A stretch of DNA of 64,000 nt from Flavobacterium sp. 90 (GTDB lineage Bacteria; Bacteroidota; Bacteroidia; Flavobacteriales; Flavobacteriaceae), in the NCBI RefSeq assembly GCF_004339525.1, contig NZ_SMGE01000001.1, positions 3,844,001 through 3,908,000 on the forward strand, read 5' to 3'. Below are positions 17,867 through 26,636 of the stretch, one piece after another (position 1 is the first letter of the stretch; each line of letters begins with the position of its first letter). Position numbers and translations under genes: made by a program. Under the pieces are notes generated by a model. It did no database searches. It was not told the DNA's origin and saw only the letters and a list, made by a program, of their open reading frames with translations.

Positions 17867-19840
17867 TTATTTTATAATTCTCGTTAATCCGATATTTTCC
17901 GGAGCGTGAAGCACCATTGGGAATTTCTCTATTTTAACCGAACTACTATCTAAACCAAAAGCTCTTTCTTCAGATAAACTCAGTTTCTTGATGAAGAAGT
18001 AAGAGTTCATGATGATATTTTCGTGCCATCTTAAATCGTTATCATTTGATAAGAATTTCTCAGACAATACAAATTTGAAATCGCCAATAATATTGTTTTT
18101 GTTCAAAGATTCGTAACGGCTTGTAATATCTACTTCGCCACGTTTTACCATATCACGAATTACTTCTCTAAACATTAAATTGATTTTTGTAGGTTCTCTA
18201 AATCCTAAGTTAAAATCGATTCTGTAAATATCATCTTTCGCAATTTCAGTAACTTTATATTGTGTTTTATAAGGTTCCGTAAGAATGTTTACGTGTACAA
18301 ACCAGTAGATATCAGCTCTTTTTGGACGCTTTTGTAAAATCGAATAAATAACTTTTTCTTCCAGTTCATCAACACGGTTTGCATTCGTCATATAAACCAA
18401 ATGCGTTGCGTATTTCGGGATAGATAAGTCTTCGCTTAATTCCATTAATACTTTTTTATAATCGTCAATTTTGATGATTTTAGTATAGCTTTTGTTGATT
18501 TTCTTTGCCAAATACCAAATTGTCATAATCGAAATCAAAAGTATTGCAATGATTAAAGTTACGTAACCACCTTCGGCAAACTTTGTAATATTTGCAAATA
18601 AGAAACTGAACTCAATCAATAAATAAATTGTGATAAGCGGAACCATTAAATACAGTTTTACTCTTTTCATTATTAAATAATAATTAAGTAAAATTGTAGT
18701 CATGATCATACATAAAATGATAGCAAGACCATATGCATGCTCCATGTTTCCTGATTTCTGAAAGTGTAAAACAATTCCAACACAACCAAAGAATAATAAC
18801 CAGTTGATTGACGGAATATATAATTGTCCTTTTACTTCAGTAGGATATTTGATTTTTACTTTCGGCCAGAAATTCAAACGCATTGCTTCGTTGATCAAAG
18901 TAAATGATCCACTGATAAGCGCTTGAGAAGCAATTACAGCAGCAAGAGTTGCAACTACAATTCCAAATGGTAAAAACCAATGTGGCATAATCAAGTAAAA
19001 CGGATTCCCATTTTCTCCACCTAATTGTTGCAATGTGCTTCCTTCGTGGTGTATTAGATAGGCTGCCTGACCAAAGTAGTTTAATACTAAAGTAGTTTTT
19101 ACAAAAATCCAGCTAATTCTAATGTTTTTTCTTCCGCAGTGTCCCATGTCTGAGTACAAAGCTTCGGCTCCGGTAGTACATAAAAATACAAAACCAAGAA
19201 CGAAAAATCCATCAGGATGTATCGATAATAAATGATAAGCGTAATAAGGATTGATTGCTTTTACAACTTCAGGATGACTCATGATTTGTAGAGCACCCAA
19301 TGTTCCTAACATGGCAAACCAGATTAACATCATTGGTGCGAAAAACTTACCAACTAGTTTAGTTCCAAATTGTTGAATGGTAAATAGAACAAATAAAATC
19401 CCGATAACAATATAAACAATTGTCTCTGTTTCCATCGTTGGATAGAAAGCTCTAATACCTTCAACGGCAGATGAAATCGAGATTGGCGGTGTTATAATTC
19501 CGTCTGCAAGTAAGGCACTTCCTCCAATAATGGCGGGCACAATGAGCCACTGAATCTTCGTTTTTTTAACTAAAGCATAAAGAGCAAAAATTCCACCTTC
19601 ACCATGATTGTCGGCACTTAAAGTAATAAGTACGTACTTAATTGTAGTTTGCAAAGTCAATGTCCAGAAAACACAAGAAATACCACCTAAAACAATATCG
19701 GCATTAATTGCATAATCACCAAGTATGGCTTTCATTACATATAATGGAGAAGTACCAATATCTCCATAAATAATTCCCAATGTTATCAATAAACCCCCTA
19801 TAGACAACTTACTATGTAAGTTTTTATGCGATGCGCTCAT
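17867..19840 (-). CDS. kup: KUP-family potassium uptake protein
   Basis: This is an inner-membrane K+ symporter of 657 residues. The start at 19840 (MSASHKNLHSKL) places about a dozen membrane helices directly after a short cytoplasmic leader; the frame stays open 19 codons upstream, without family resemblance. Hallmarks are GIIYGDIGTSPLYV in helix 1 and NHGEGGIFALYALV between helices, both strongly conserved in KUP/HAK proteins, followed by a long cytoplasmic C-terminal domain from about residue 440. It is monogenic with a clear terminator. Confidence 0.92.
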   Translation of the reverse strand: MSASHKNLHSKLSIGGLLITLGIIYGDIGTSPLYVMKAILGDYAINADIVLGGISCVFWTLTLQTTIKYVLITLSADNHGEGGIFALYALVKKTKIQWLIVPAIIGGSALLADGIITPPISISSAVEGIRAFYPTMETETIVYIVIGILFVLFTIQQFGTKLVGKFFAPMMLIWFAMLGTLGALQIMSHPEVVKAINPYYAYHLLSIHPDGFFVLGFVFLCTTGAEALYSDMGHCGRKNIRISWIFVKTTLVLNYFGQAAYLIHHEGSTLQQLGGENGNPFYLIMPHWFLPFGIVVATLAAVIASQALISGSFTLINEAMRLNFWPKVKIKYPTEVKGQLYIPSINWLLFFGCVGIVLHFQKSGNMEHAYGLAIILCMIMTTILLNYYLIMKRVKLYLMVPLITIYLLIEFSFLFANITKFAEGGYVTLIIAILLISIMTIWYLAKKINKSYTKIIKIDDYKKVLMELSEDLSIPKYATHLVYMTNANRVDELEEKVIYSILQKRPKRADIYWFVHVNILTEPYKTQYKVTEIAKDDIYRIDFNLGFREPTKINLMFREVIRDMVKRGEVDITSRYESLNKNNIIGDFKFVLSEKFLSNDNDLRWHENIIMNSYFFIKKLSLSEERAFGLDSSSVKIEKFPMVLHAPENIGLTRIIK

Positions 19841-19917
19841 GTATGTTTTTATAAAAGACGGTTGCAAATTTACTGTTTTAAAACAAATTAGCATCAATTA
19901 TAATTAAAAAGATAAAA

Positions 19918-19945
19918 AAAAGCACAATCGTTAAATTGTGCTTTT
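19918..19945. terminator. Terminator of the repeat-rich lipoprotein gene
   Basis: AAAAGCACAAT (19918-19928) pairs perfectly with ATTGTGCTTTT (19935-19945). Confidence 0.8.
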
Positions 19946-19974
19946 GATTTTTATCTGAAAATGCGATTTTAATA

Positions 19975-21294
19975 TTAACCTCTTCTTCCGCCATAGCTTC
20001 TGTTGCCTGATCCGCTTTCACGTTGAGGTTGACTGCCTCTTGATTCCTGGCTTGCTCTCGGAGCTTCAGAACGTTGTGTGTTTTGAGGCGCTTGTTGTCT
20101 TGGCGCACTCGCTCTGTTATCAGAATAACTTCTTGGAGATTCTGTTCTTTGAGGAGCTGGAGTAGAAACTCTGTTGGTATTCATATTGTCTTGTGAATTT
20201 CCTCTGGAATAACCTCCATTATTTTGACCGTAATCTCTTCTGTTATTTGTATTATCAACTCTTACCGGATTACTTACAGTTGCAGAGTTGTCTCTGTTTG
20301 TAGTATTTACACGATTTGTGTTGTAACTTCTATCAGAATTTGTTCTGTCAACTCTTACCGGATTGTTTACAGTTGCGGCGTTATCTCTGTTTGTTGTATT
20401 TACACGATTTGTGTTGTAGCTTCTGTCAGAGTTTGTTCTGTAGTCCGTATAATTTCTGTTTGGAGTTCTATTGTCTGATGGTGTAGAAACTCTTCCGGAA
20501 TTAGATCTGTCTGTATTGTATGAGTTTTGAGTTCTGTTATAATCTCTGCTTGCAACACGTCTTTGGTCTAGGTCATATCTATTTGTTACATTAGAATGTC
20601 TTTGAGTAAAACCGTAGTCAGGACGTCTTGTTTCGTAACCATAACTACGTCTTGATTGGTATAAAACCGGCGCAACATAACTTCTTCTTGTGCTTACATA
20701 ATTGTAATGATTGTTTACATTGATGCATACATTTATGTTGTTTCTATATCTGTAAATAGGGTAAGGTCTCCATGCTGCATAATACGTTGGATATACATTC
20801 CAGCCCCATGTAGAATAATATGGTCTGTAATTTGTAACCCAAAATGAGCTGTAAATTACCGGAGCAACACTGTAAACTGGCTCATAAATATAGTTGTCTC
20901 CGTACAAGTAAGTATTACCAACAACCTGAACGCTAACTTTGTTATAATTATCTCTTTCTACATCAATTGTAGCAACATCCTGATAAACATCGCGATCAAG
21001 AACAGCTTGAATAATTACTACGTGTGTTCTGTTTTCTACTGATTCTATAACTCTTAAATAATCAACTTCATTGTCATCATTTAAGTCAAGATTTGAAATT
21101 TGGTATTTTGGATCGTTCAAACGTCTTTCGAAGTCCTGCAGATTTGCTGATTCTCCAAACATAGAAGCAACCGCTCTTAAATCTAAGTTATCGCTGATAT
21201 CTGAATTTTTTGCATAAACAGTAGTTTGGCTTTGTGCTTTACAAGAACTGAAACCTATTGCTATAATAGCTATTAAAAGTAATTTCGTTTTCAT
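19975..21294 (-). CDS. Repeat-rich envelope lipoprotein
   Basis: The signal sequence ends in a lipobox (GFSSC, Cys18). Residues 30-130 form a compact domain with a DLNDDNEVDYLRV segment that looks like a calcium-type acidic loop, then a Tyr/Trp/Pro-rich stretch (about 140-190). From residue 200 on it is a low-complexity Asn/Arg/Ser/Tyr tail with two 31-residue tandem repeats and a Gly/Arg end (SYGGRRG). The tail is strongly basic and probably disordered, and might bind nucleic acid or polysaccharide. Such proteins are common in Flavobacterium but uncharacterised. Confidence 0.8.
   Translation of the reverse strand: MKTKLLLIAIIAIGFSSCKAQSQTTVYAKNSDISDNLDLRAVASMFGESANLQDFERRLNDPKYQISNLDLNDDNEVDYLRVIESVENRTHVVIIQAVLDRDVYQDVATIDVERDNYNKVSVQVVGNTYLYGDNYIYEPVYSVAPVIYSSFWVTNYRPYYSTWGWNVYPTYYAAWRPYPIYRYRNNINVCINVNNHYNYVSTRRSYVAPVLYQSRRSYGYETRRPDYGFTQRHSNVTNRYDLDQRRVASRDYNRTQNSYNTDRSNSGRVSTPSDNRTPNRNYTDYRTNSDRSYNTNRVNTTNRDNAATVNNPVRVDRTNSDRSYNTNRVNTTNRDNSATVSNPVRVDNTNNRRDYGQNNGGYSRGNSQDNMNTNRVSTPAPQRTESPRSYSDNRASAPRQQAPQNTQRSEAPRASQESRGSQPQRESGSGNRSYGGRRG
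20257..20442 (-). repeat. 93-bp tandem duplication inside coding sequence
   Basis: Two consecutive copies with a 93-base period (31 codons) encode TNSDRSYNTNRVNTTNRDNxATVxNPVRVD. A few substitutions separate the copies. Confidence 0.85.
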
Positions 21295-21416
21295 GGCAAA
21301 ATCATATTAAGATTGATATTTTGTAGATATCCAATTACTGTGCCAGAAAAAAAAACAAAACTTAAATTATATGTGAGAATTAATTGTATTTTAGCAATAA
21401 ATAAATCTTAACCTAT

Positions 21417-22478
21417 ATGAAAAAAGTATTATTGTTTTGTGGCGCTTTTATTTTATTTATGTCTTTTAAAACATTGAGTGAGAGTGATAAAAGAGTACTT
21501 TATAGTGGTTTTACCTCAATGCAAATTGATACTTTATTTCAGGATAAAATTAGTATTAGAGCAATATCAATTGATAAAAATAAAATTTGGTATGGAGCTG
21601 ATAATTCCCGTTTTGGATACTATGATTTAGATAAAAAAGAGAAATTCGAAGAACATATTTATCGTGATACTTTAAAGTTAGAATTTAGAAGTATTGCTCA
21701 AACTTCAAAAGATATTTTCTTATTAAGTGTTGGGAATCCTGCGTTACTTTATTCTGTTTCTAAAAAAACAAATAAAGTAAAATTGGTGTACAAAGAAGTA
21801 AACCCTAAAATATTTTACGATAGCATGCAATTTTGGAATGATAAAGAAGGAATCGCTATTGGAGATCCAACCGAAGATACTTTTTCGATCATTGTAACTC
21901 GTGATGGAGGAGAAACATGGACTAAAATATTATCTGATAAATTACCGACAAATGCAACTGGTGAAGCGGCTTTTGCAGCCAGTAATACAAATATTGTAAT
22001 ACAAGGAGAGGATACATGGCTGGTTTCCGGAGGGAAAAAAGCACGTGTTTTTTATTCGCCTGATAAAGCAAAAACATGGAAAGTGGTTGAAACACCAATT
22101 GTTCAGGGTAAAACTATGACAGGTATTTTTACAGCTGACTTTTATGATTCTAAAACCGGATTTATTGCGGGTGGCGATTATGAATCTCCAAACAAAAAAT
22201 CAGATAATAAAGCTTTTACGAAAGATGGCGGAAAGACCTGGCAATTAATTGGTCAGGAAATGGGATTTGGTTATGCGTCATGTGTGCAATATGTTCCGGG
22301 CGGAAATGGGAAAGAAATTGTTTGTGTAGGATCTGAAGGAATACAATATTCTCAAAATGGAGGACAGAACTGGACGCAATTGTCTACAGATTCAAAACTC
22401 TTCACAATTCGTTTTGTAAATAGAAACCTTGCGATTGCTGCAGGTCATAATAAAGTGGTAAGACTACGTTTCAAATAG
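21417..22478 (+). CDS. Exported Ycf48/BNR-repeat beta-propeller protein
   Basis: A short signal peptide (MKKVLLFCGAFILFMSFKTLS) is followed by a seven-bladed-propeller-like sequence. Asp-box (BNR) turns are visible as VTRDGGETWTK, SPDKAKTWK, TKDGGKTWQ and SQNGGQNWT. These boxes occur in sialidases but also in non-enzymatic Ycf48-like assembly factors; the catalytic residues of sialidases are not seen, so a binding or assembly role is more likely. It should be periplasmic or secreted. It is a single gene followed by a terminator. Confidence 0.75.
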   Translation: MKKVLLFCGAFILFMSFKTLSESDKRVLYSGFTSMQIDTLFQDKISIRAISIDKNKIWYGADNSRFGYYDLDKKEKFEEHIYRDTLKLEFRSIAQTSKDIFLLSVGNPALLYSVSKKTNKVKLVYKEVNPKIFYDSMQFWNDKEGIAIGDPTEDTFSIIVTRDGGETWTKILSDKLPTNATGEAAFAASNTNIVIQGEDTWLVSGGKKARVFYSPDKAKTWKVVETPIVQGKTMTGIFTADFYDSKTGFIAGGDYESPNKKSDNKAFTKDGGKTWQLIGQEMGFGYASCVQYVPGGNGKEIVCVGSEGIQYSQNGGQNWTQLSTDSKLFTIRFVNRNLAIAAGHNKVVRLRFK

Positions 22479-22488
22479 TCCTGAAATA

Positions 22489-22536
22489 ATAAGAACCCTA
22501 AATAATAAAGTAAGTATTATTATATAGGGTTCTTAT
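22489..22536 (+). terminator. Terminator after BNR-repeat gene
   Basis: ATAAGAACCCTA (22489-22500) pairs with TAGGGTTCTTAT (22525-22536); the inner AATAATA/TATTATT extends the stem. Confidence 0.7.
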
Positions 22537-22581
22537 CGCTGTTGTTTTTTGTGAGCAAACAATGGAATCAAGAGTTGCACT

Positions 22582-22735
22582 GTGCCGTTAGGTACTCAAT
22601 ATTGGTAGTCATTGTAGATTCGAAATACGTTGGCGTGCCGTAGGTACGCAACAAAATGACTGCTATTGCGTACCTACGGCACGCTAAATTTATTTCAATT
22701 CATATTTTCTACCAATATTTAGTGTCTAACGACAC
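22582..22735. repeat. Palindromic repeat, same family as 15912-16430
   Basis: The left arm GTGCCGTTAGGTACTCAATA-TTGGTAG and the right arm (inverse of GTGTCGTTAGACACTAAATA-TTGGTAG) enclose a second palindrome: GCGTGCCGTAGGTACGCAA at 22633-22651 and its exact inverse at 22666-22684. The constant TTGGTAG flank and the CGT(T)AG hairpin tip match the other cluster. Confidence 0.7.
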
Positions 22736-22773
22736 AAATTGTAGGTATTAAACTTTTGATTAGCTTAATTATA

Positions 22774-23232
22774 TTAATCTTTTCCTGCTTTGTCTCGGTA
22801 TTGTTTTAGTAATTTTCGATTAAAATCGTCTTCAGATTTTTTTAGTTTCAATATCTTTTTTGCCGAAAGTATCTTTTTTACATCCGAGCCATATTTGACT
22901 CTTAAAAGATACAACTCTTTATCAGTAGCTTCCATTTGAGAAAGTAACGATGCTGCTTCTTTTTCAGAAATAGAATTGATATTGTCACCATCTAATCGTT
23001 GCAAATACGTTTTCATTTTTTGATGTCTCAATTCGAATTGTTTATCGTCATAAGCATTATAAATAGGCCAGAACTTCTCAGCTTCAGTAGGAGTTAATTC
23101 TAGTTCAGTTGTTAAAAAAGAAACTTTATAAGCCTTGATTTTTTCACGTTTCTCATCTGTTTTTTCGTTTTGAGCATAAAAAGAAAAGCTTACTAAAAAC
23201 AGAATTAGCGGTAGTATTTTTTGAATTTTCAT
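22774..23232 (-). CDS. Periplasmic Spy/CpxP-like helical protein
   Basis: The signal peptide (cleaved after FYAQ) is followed by a 130-residue, highly charged helical protein. LTTELELTPTEAEKFWPIYNAYDDKQFELR resembles the LTPxQ-type helices of Spy/CpxP sensors and chaperones, followed by long heptad-like helices (LRVKYGSDVKKILSAKKILKLKKSE). It is the last gene of an operon with an ECF sigma factor and a membrane regulator, so it probably reports or buffers envelope stress. The function is inferred from context and fold; binding partners are unknown. Confidence 0.75.
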   Translation of the reverse strand: MKIQKILPLILFLVSFSFYAQNEKTDEKREKIKAYKVSFLTTELELTPTEAEKFWPIYNAYDDKQFELRHQKMKTYLQRLDGDNINSISEKEAASLLSQMEATDKELYLLRVKYGSDVKKILSAKKILKLKKSEDDFNRKLLKQYRDKAGKD

Positions 23233-23247
23233 CGTTTAAATTTTGTT

Positions 23248-23667
23248 TTATTCTGAAATTAAATGTTCTATGTTTGGACTCGATACTAATATATCTTCAA
23301 GAGTTTCATCTTCTATGATAACATTTTTGTTTAGCTTTTGAATGTCTTTAGAATCTAAATTCTGAATCAAATCATATTGATTTAAATTAGACTGATAAGC
23401 TAAATACGTTTCTAAAGTATCCTCATCAAGTTCTTTAGAAGTTTCGTTGTAATTGTTTATTATCGGAATCATTAAGGCAATAACAATAATGGCGGCGGCA
23501 AGAATTGAAAGTACTGTTTTACGTTTGTAAAACGGAATTACTTTTACTTCTTTTTTATCATCGTTAATCTGTTGTAAAACTTTTGCCGAAAGGTCATCAA
23601 AGTAATGATCCGGAGTTTTAAATCCGGTTGATATTTTTGGTTCGTTTTCTAATTTAAATGCTTTCAT
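23248..23667 (-). CDS. Single-span membrane protein, probable anti-sigma factor
   Basis: The 139-residue product has a short cytoplasmic part (1-48), one membrane helix (VLSILAAAIIVIALMIPII, about 50-68) and an acidic periplasmic part. A position directly after an ECF sigma gene and this topology are those of small anti-sigma factors. No zinc-binding HxxxCxxC motif is present, so if it is an anti-sigma factor it is not of the ZAS type. Confidence 0.65.
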   Translation of the reverse strand: MKAFKLENEPKISTGFKTPDHYFDDLSAKVLQQINDDKKEVKVIPFYKRKTVLSILAAAIIVIALMIPIINNYNETSKELDEDTLETYLAYQSNLNQYDLIQNLDSKDIQKLNKNVIIEDETLEDILVSSPNIEHLISE

Positions 23668-23700
23668 AATAACAATAAGATAGATTTTGTTATAAAAGGT

Positions 23701-24243
23701 TTAATTTGATGTAACATATATTTCAATTTTTTTTACAGCATGATGATAAGAAGCCTTTAAAGCTCCTACTGAAGTTCCTAAAATTTCGGCTATTTCTTCA
23801 TATTTTAATTCTTGAAAATACTTCATTTTAAAAACCAATTGTTGCTTTTCCGGCAAGGTGATTATGGCTTTTTGAAGTTTGATCTGGATTTCGTCACCAT
23901 CAAAATAAACATCGGCTTTTAAGTTGTCAATGGCTTTATTTTGAAGCGCTTCAGATGTTATACCGTTTAATTTTGCTTTTTGATTTAAAAAAGTCAAAGC
24001 TTCATTAGTGGCAATTCGATACATCCAGGAAAAAAGTTTACTTTCTCCTTTAAAGTTTTTTAAATATTGATGCACTTTTACAAATGTATTCTGCAAGACA
24101 TCATCTGTATCATCATGATTTAGAACAATGTTTCGAATATGAGAATACAAAGGTTTTTGATATTCAGACAAGAGTTTTTGAAACGCAATATTTTGCGTTT
24201 TAGGATCTAGTAACTGTTGTATGAATTCCTTTTCGTCTATCAA
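23701..24243 (-). CDS. ECF-type RNA polymerase sigma factor
   Basis: The 180-residue product has sigma-70 region 2 (NIVLNHDDTDDVLQNTFVKVHQYLKNFKGESKLFSWMYRIATNEAL, about 37-82) and region 4 (ITLPEKQQLVFKMKYFQELKYEEIAEILGTSVGALKASYHHA) with its helix-turn-helix. The gene order sigma, membrane regulator, periplasmic helical protein implies an envelope-stress response acting on its own operon. It cannot be assigned to a numbered ECF group by eye. Confidence 0.9.
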   Translation of the reverse strand: MIDEKEFIQQLLDPKTQNIAFQKLLSEYQKPLYSHIRNIVLNHDDTDDVLQNTFVKVHQYLKNFKGESKLFSWMYRIATNEALTFLNQKAKLNGITSEALQNKAIDNLKADVYFDGDEIQIKLQKAIITLPEKQQLVFKMKYFQELKYEEIAEILGTSVGALKASYHHAVKKIEIYVTSN

Positions 24244-24312
24244 ACTTTTTGATTTATCAAACTTTAGTATTAGAGTGAATTTTAAGCAAAAGGTTTAATT
24301 GGACCTGTGTTT

Positions 24313-25452
24313 TTAAAATTCAGATTCTTCTTCCGGAGTTTTTGCAGCCGGAGTTGCAGCTGGTTTTGGTTTTGCAGGTTCTGTAGTAGTTTGTTGAGGT
24401 GCGTAAACCGGAACTTTTGCAACAGGAACCACTTTTGGTTTTGTTGGAAAATAAATCTCCGTCATTAACTTAGAAGGACTTTTTACGTCTAATTTGCTAA
24501 CTGTTAAGATTTCAAGATGTGACCACGATAAATCAGGGAAGATTTTTTCGTTGTTTATATAGGCAGTTGTTTTTGCAATTGCTTCATTCGTATGAGAATA
24601 GTCTCCTGTCAAAGTTGTTTTTACAGCTTCAAAACCATTTAGTTTTCCACCTAAAATATCACTTCCTGAAGTTGTTGTAATTTCTCTGCTTGTTGGTAAA
24701 CAAATCGAAATTTTAGCCAATCCCGTTGCTGTATCATAAGTATGGTAAATAATAAATGGTTTTCCGTTTGTTGCTAAACCATTGTTTTTACTGAACTCAA
24801 TAAGTTTCGGAATTACAACGCGGGCATTTTTATTTACTTTCGAAATTTCGCTTGTAAAAGTTTGTTTGATATAAGGAGTTTCGACTTTCTTGACAACACC
24901 ATTTACTTTTATAGCATAAGTTTTTGTTTCGAAATCTAAGTTTTTATCAATGTTTGCAAGGCTTTTTTCGTAAATAGTTCCAATAACTTTATCAGAACCT
25001 CCGTTTAAAGCGGTATAAATTTTGAAAAGAAAGCTCATTGTTCCTGTTCCTTTCCAGGTAACTTTTGTTTTTCCTGCAAGAGTATCTTTAAAAGTCCAGT
25101 TTACATCAGCTTCAGTTCCGTCATATTTCATTTTTTGCTGAATGCTTTCGCCTTCTTTAGTTTTAAGCGTAATTACATTTCCTGCACCATCAGGACTTGC
25201 AAAATAAAACGAAGCGCCGTTTCCGGATGTTTTATTTGGAAAGGTCATTTTTATCGAAGGATCTTCTACAGACCAGGATTCAAAATCTTCATAATTTCTA
25301 AAATCATTTACATAGTTATACACGGTCGCTTTTGGCGAATTTATCACTTTGCTTCTTTCTACAGAAAAAATCCCTTTTTGGGTAGCGACAAAAACAGTGA
25401 GAGCAACTAAGCTTAATAATAATAAAAGAAATAAATATTTTAGAATCTTCAT
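24313..25452 (-). CDS. SRPBCC domain fused to GyrI-like effector-binding domain, membrane-anchored
   Basis: An N-terminal membrane helix (LFLLLLLSLVALTVFV) is followed by a polyketide-cyclase/START-like SRPBCC domain (SKVINSPKATVYNYVNDFRNYEDFESWS through VTWKGTGTMSFLFKI, about 33-150), then a GyrI/AraC-effector-like domain (about 195-325) and a Pro/Ala/Lys-rich tail. Both domains bind small hydrophobic molecules, but the ligand is unknown. It lies next to the sigma operon on the same strand, 69 bases upstream, so it may share regulation. Confidence 0.75.
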   Translation of the reverse strand: MKILKYLFLLLLLSLVALTVFVATQKGIFSVERSKVINSPKATVYNYVNDFRNYEDFESWSVEDPSIKMTFPNKTSGNGASFYFASPDGAGNVITLKTKEGESIQQKMKYDGTEADVNWTFKDTLAGKTKVTWKGTGTMSFLFKIYTALNGGSDKVIGTIYEKSLANIDKNLDFETKTYAIKVNGVVKKVETPYIKQTFTSEISKVNKNARVVIPKLIEFSKNNGLATNGKPFIIYHTYDTATGLAKISICLPTSREITTTSGSDILGGKLNGFEAVKTTLTGDYSHTNEAIAKTTAYINNEKIFPDLSWSHLEILTVSKLDVKSPSKLMTEIYFPTKPKVVPVAKVPVYAPQQTTTEPAKPKPAATPAAKTPEEESEF

Positions 25453-25643
25453 TGTAGTAGGTTGTTTGGTGTCGTAAAGTTATAAATTTTATTACTAGTC
25501 GCACTAGTAGCGCCGCAATAAAAGTACACTTTATAAATTTATTTGATCAAAAAAAGTTTCAAATAAAACGATTTTGAAGAAGTTTAATTGTACTTTTTTA
25601 AGATTTATTTTTATTTATAAATCTAAGTATATTGTTTTAAGGA

Positions 25644-25832
25644 CTATCTTTTGAAAAAGAATTTGATTACAAACAAAATCGCAATAAAAAGCAAGAATAC
25701 AATTAAGACTTTATAATTTCCTTTGTAGAAAACTTTGTGTAATGCCAGATCTTTTCGGTAGGCAAATATCATTACGATTACAAATGCAATAAAAAAACAG
25801 AGTGCGAATATTAATTGTCCTTGACTAAACAT
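25644..25832 (-). CDS. Small two-span membrane protein
   Basis: The 62-residue protein has two hydrophobic helices (8-24 and 41-58) joined by a basic loop (YRKDLALHKVFYKGNYK), and ends KFFFKR. It is divergent from the MazG-like gene. I do not know a function; the form is that of small conserved Flavobacteriia membrane proteins. Confidence 0.6.
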   Translation of the reverse strand: MFSQGQLIFALCFFIAFVIVMIFAYRKDLALHKVFYKGNYKVLIVFLLFIAILFVIKFFFKR

Positions 25833-25914
25833 AGTAAAAAATTATTTTTGACAAATTTAGAGAATTGTATATGATTTGTTGCTAATTTGCCACTTCATTT
25901 AATCAATTAATATC

Positions 25915-26295
25915 ATGAGGAAACAACTTGATGCAGTAACTGAATTTCATACTGCTTTTAAAATAGGTCATAGTCAATCTCCAATTGCTGATTTGGGAGA
26001 ATCTAAAAAACTGCTTCGTTATAATTTAATGAAAGAAGAAAACGAAGAGTATCTTGAAGCAGTTCAAAATAATGATTTGGTTGAAATTGCTGATGCGCTG
26101 GGAGATATGATGTATATTTTGTGCGGAACAATTATTGAACACGGTTTGCAAGATAAAATCGAAGCTGTTTTTGACGAGATTCAACGTAGTAATATGAGTA
26201 AACTTGGCGAAGATGGACAACCAATTTACAGAGAAGACGGAAAAGTAATGAAAGGTCCGAATTATTTTAAACCCGATTTCTCGAAATTATTGTAA
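25915..26295 (+). CDS. MazG/HisE-superfamily nucleotide pyrophosphohydrolase
   Basis: The 126-residue all-alpha protein has the metal-binding motifs of the MazG superfamily: KEENEEYLEA (EExxE) and EIADALGDMMYI (ExxD). These enzymes hydrolyse (d)NTPs or phosphoribosyl-ATP to monophosphate and pyrophosphate. The short single domain and the tail (GPNYFKPDFSKLL) fit the HisE-like stand-alone house-cleaning type; no his genes are nearby. Confidence 0.8.
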   Translation: MRKQLDAVTEFHTAFKIGHSQSPIADLGESKKLLRYNLMKEENEEYLEAVQNNDLVEIADALGDMMYILCGTIIEHGLQDKIEAVFDEIQRSNMSKLGEDGQPIYREDGKVMKGPNYFKPDFSKLL

Positions 26296-26380
26296 ATAGG
26301 TTTAACCGCAAAGTGCGCTAAGATTTAATTTTTCTTTACGCATAGAAAATACAAAGTTCGCAAAGCTTTGCGTCATTTTT

Positions 26381-26518
26381 GTCATTTCGACGAAGGAGAA
26401 ATCACACTAGAAACTCCGCAATCAAAATCGTCAATCAAAATCGTCAATCAAAATCGTCAATCAAAATCGTCAATCTTTGCCGAATCCCGCGTGAGATTTC
26501 TCCTCTGTCGAAATGACA
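26381..26518. repeat. Inverted repeat (TCATTTCGA..AGGAGAAATC family) enclosing 13-bp tandem repeats
   Basis: GTCATTTCGACGAAGGAGAA (from 26381) is matched inverted by the block ending at 26518. Inside, the 13-base unit ATCAAAATCGTCA occurs four times without a break at 26421-26472. A further copy of the right arm at about 26615 was hit by the IS. A related piece is at 55805-55830. I see no real gene in 26296-26636; the upstream part belongs to the CGCAAAG repeat family. Confidence 0.75.
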
Positions 26519-26636
26519 AGATTGAGCGTATAAAATCCGTTTTAATCTGTGTTTTCGCAAAGCGAATCCGCGTCATCCGCGTTCTATATTGCCAATCTTT
26601 GTAGAGTTTCGCGTGTGATTTCTCCTCTGTCGAAAT

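Noticed and set aside
20224..20478. Reading frame on the plus strand inside the repeat-rich lipoprotein gene
   Set aside because: It is an antisense shadow of the 31-residue tandem repeats; the minus-strand frame has a signal peptide and lipobox.
26421..26472. CRISPR array
   Set aside because: The repeats are 13 bases and contiguous, with no spacers and no cas genes.
26368..26604. 78-residue reading frame
   Set aside because: It runs through inverted and 13-bp tandem repeats; its composition comes from the repeats and no ribosome site or family match is present.
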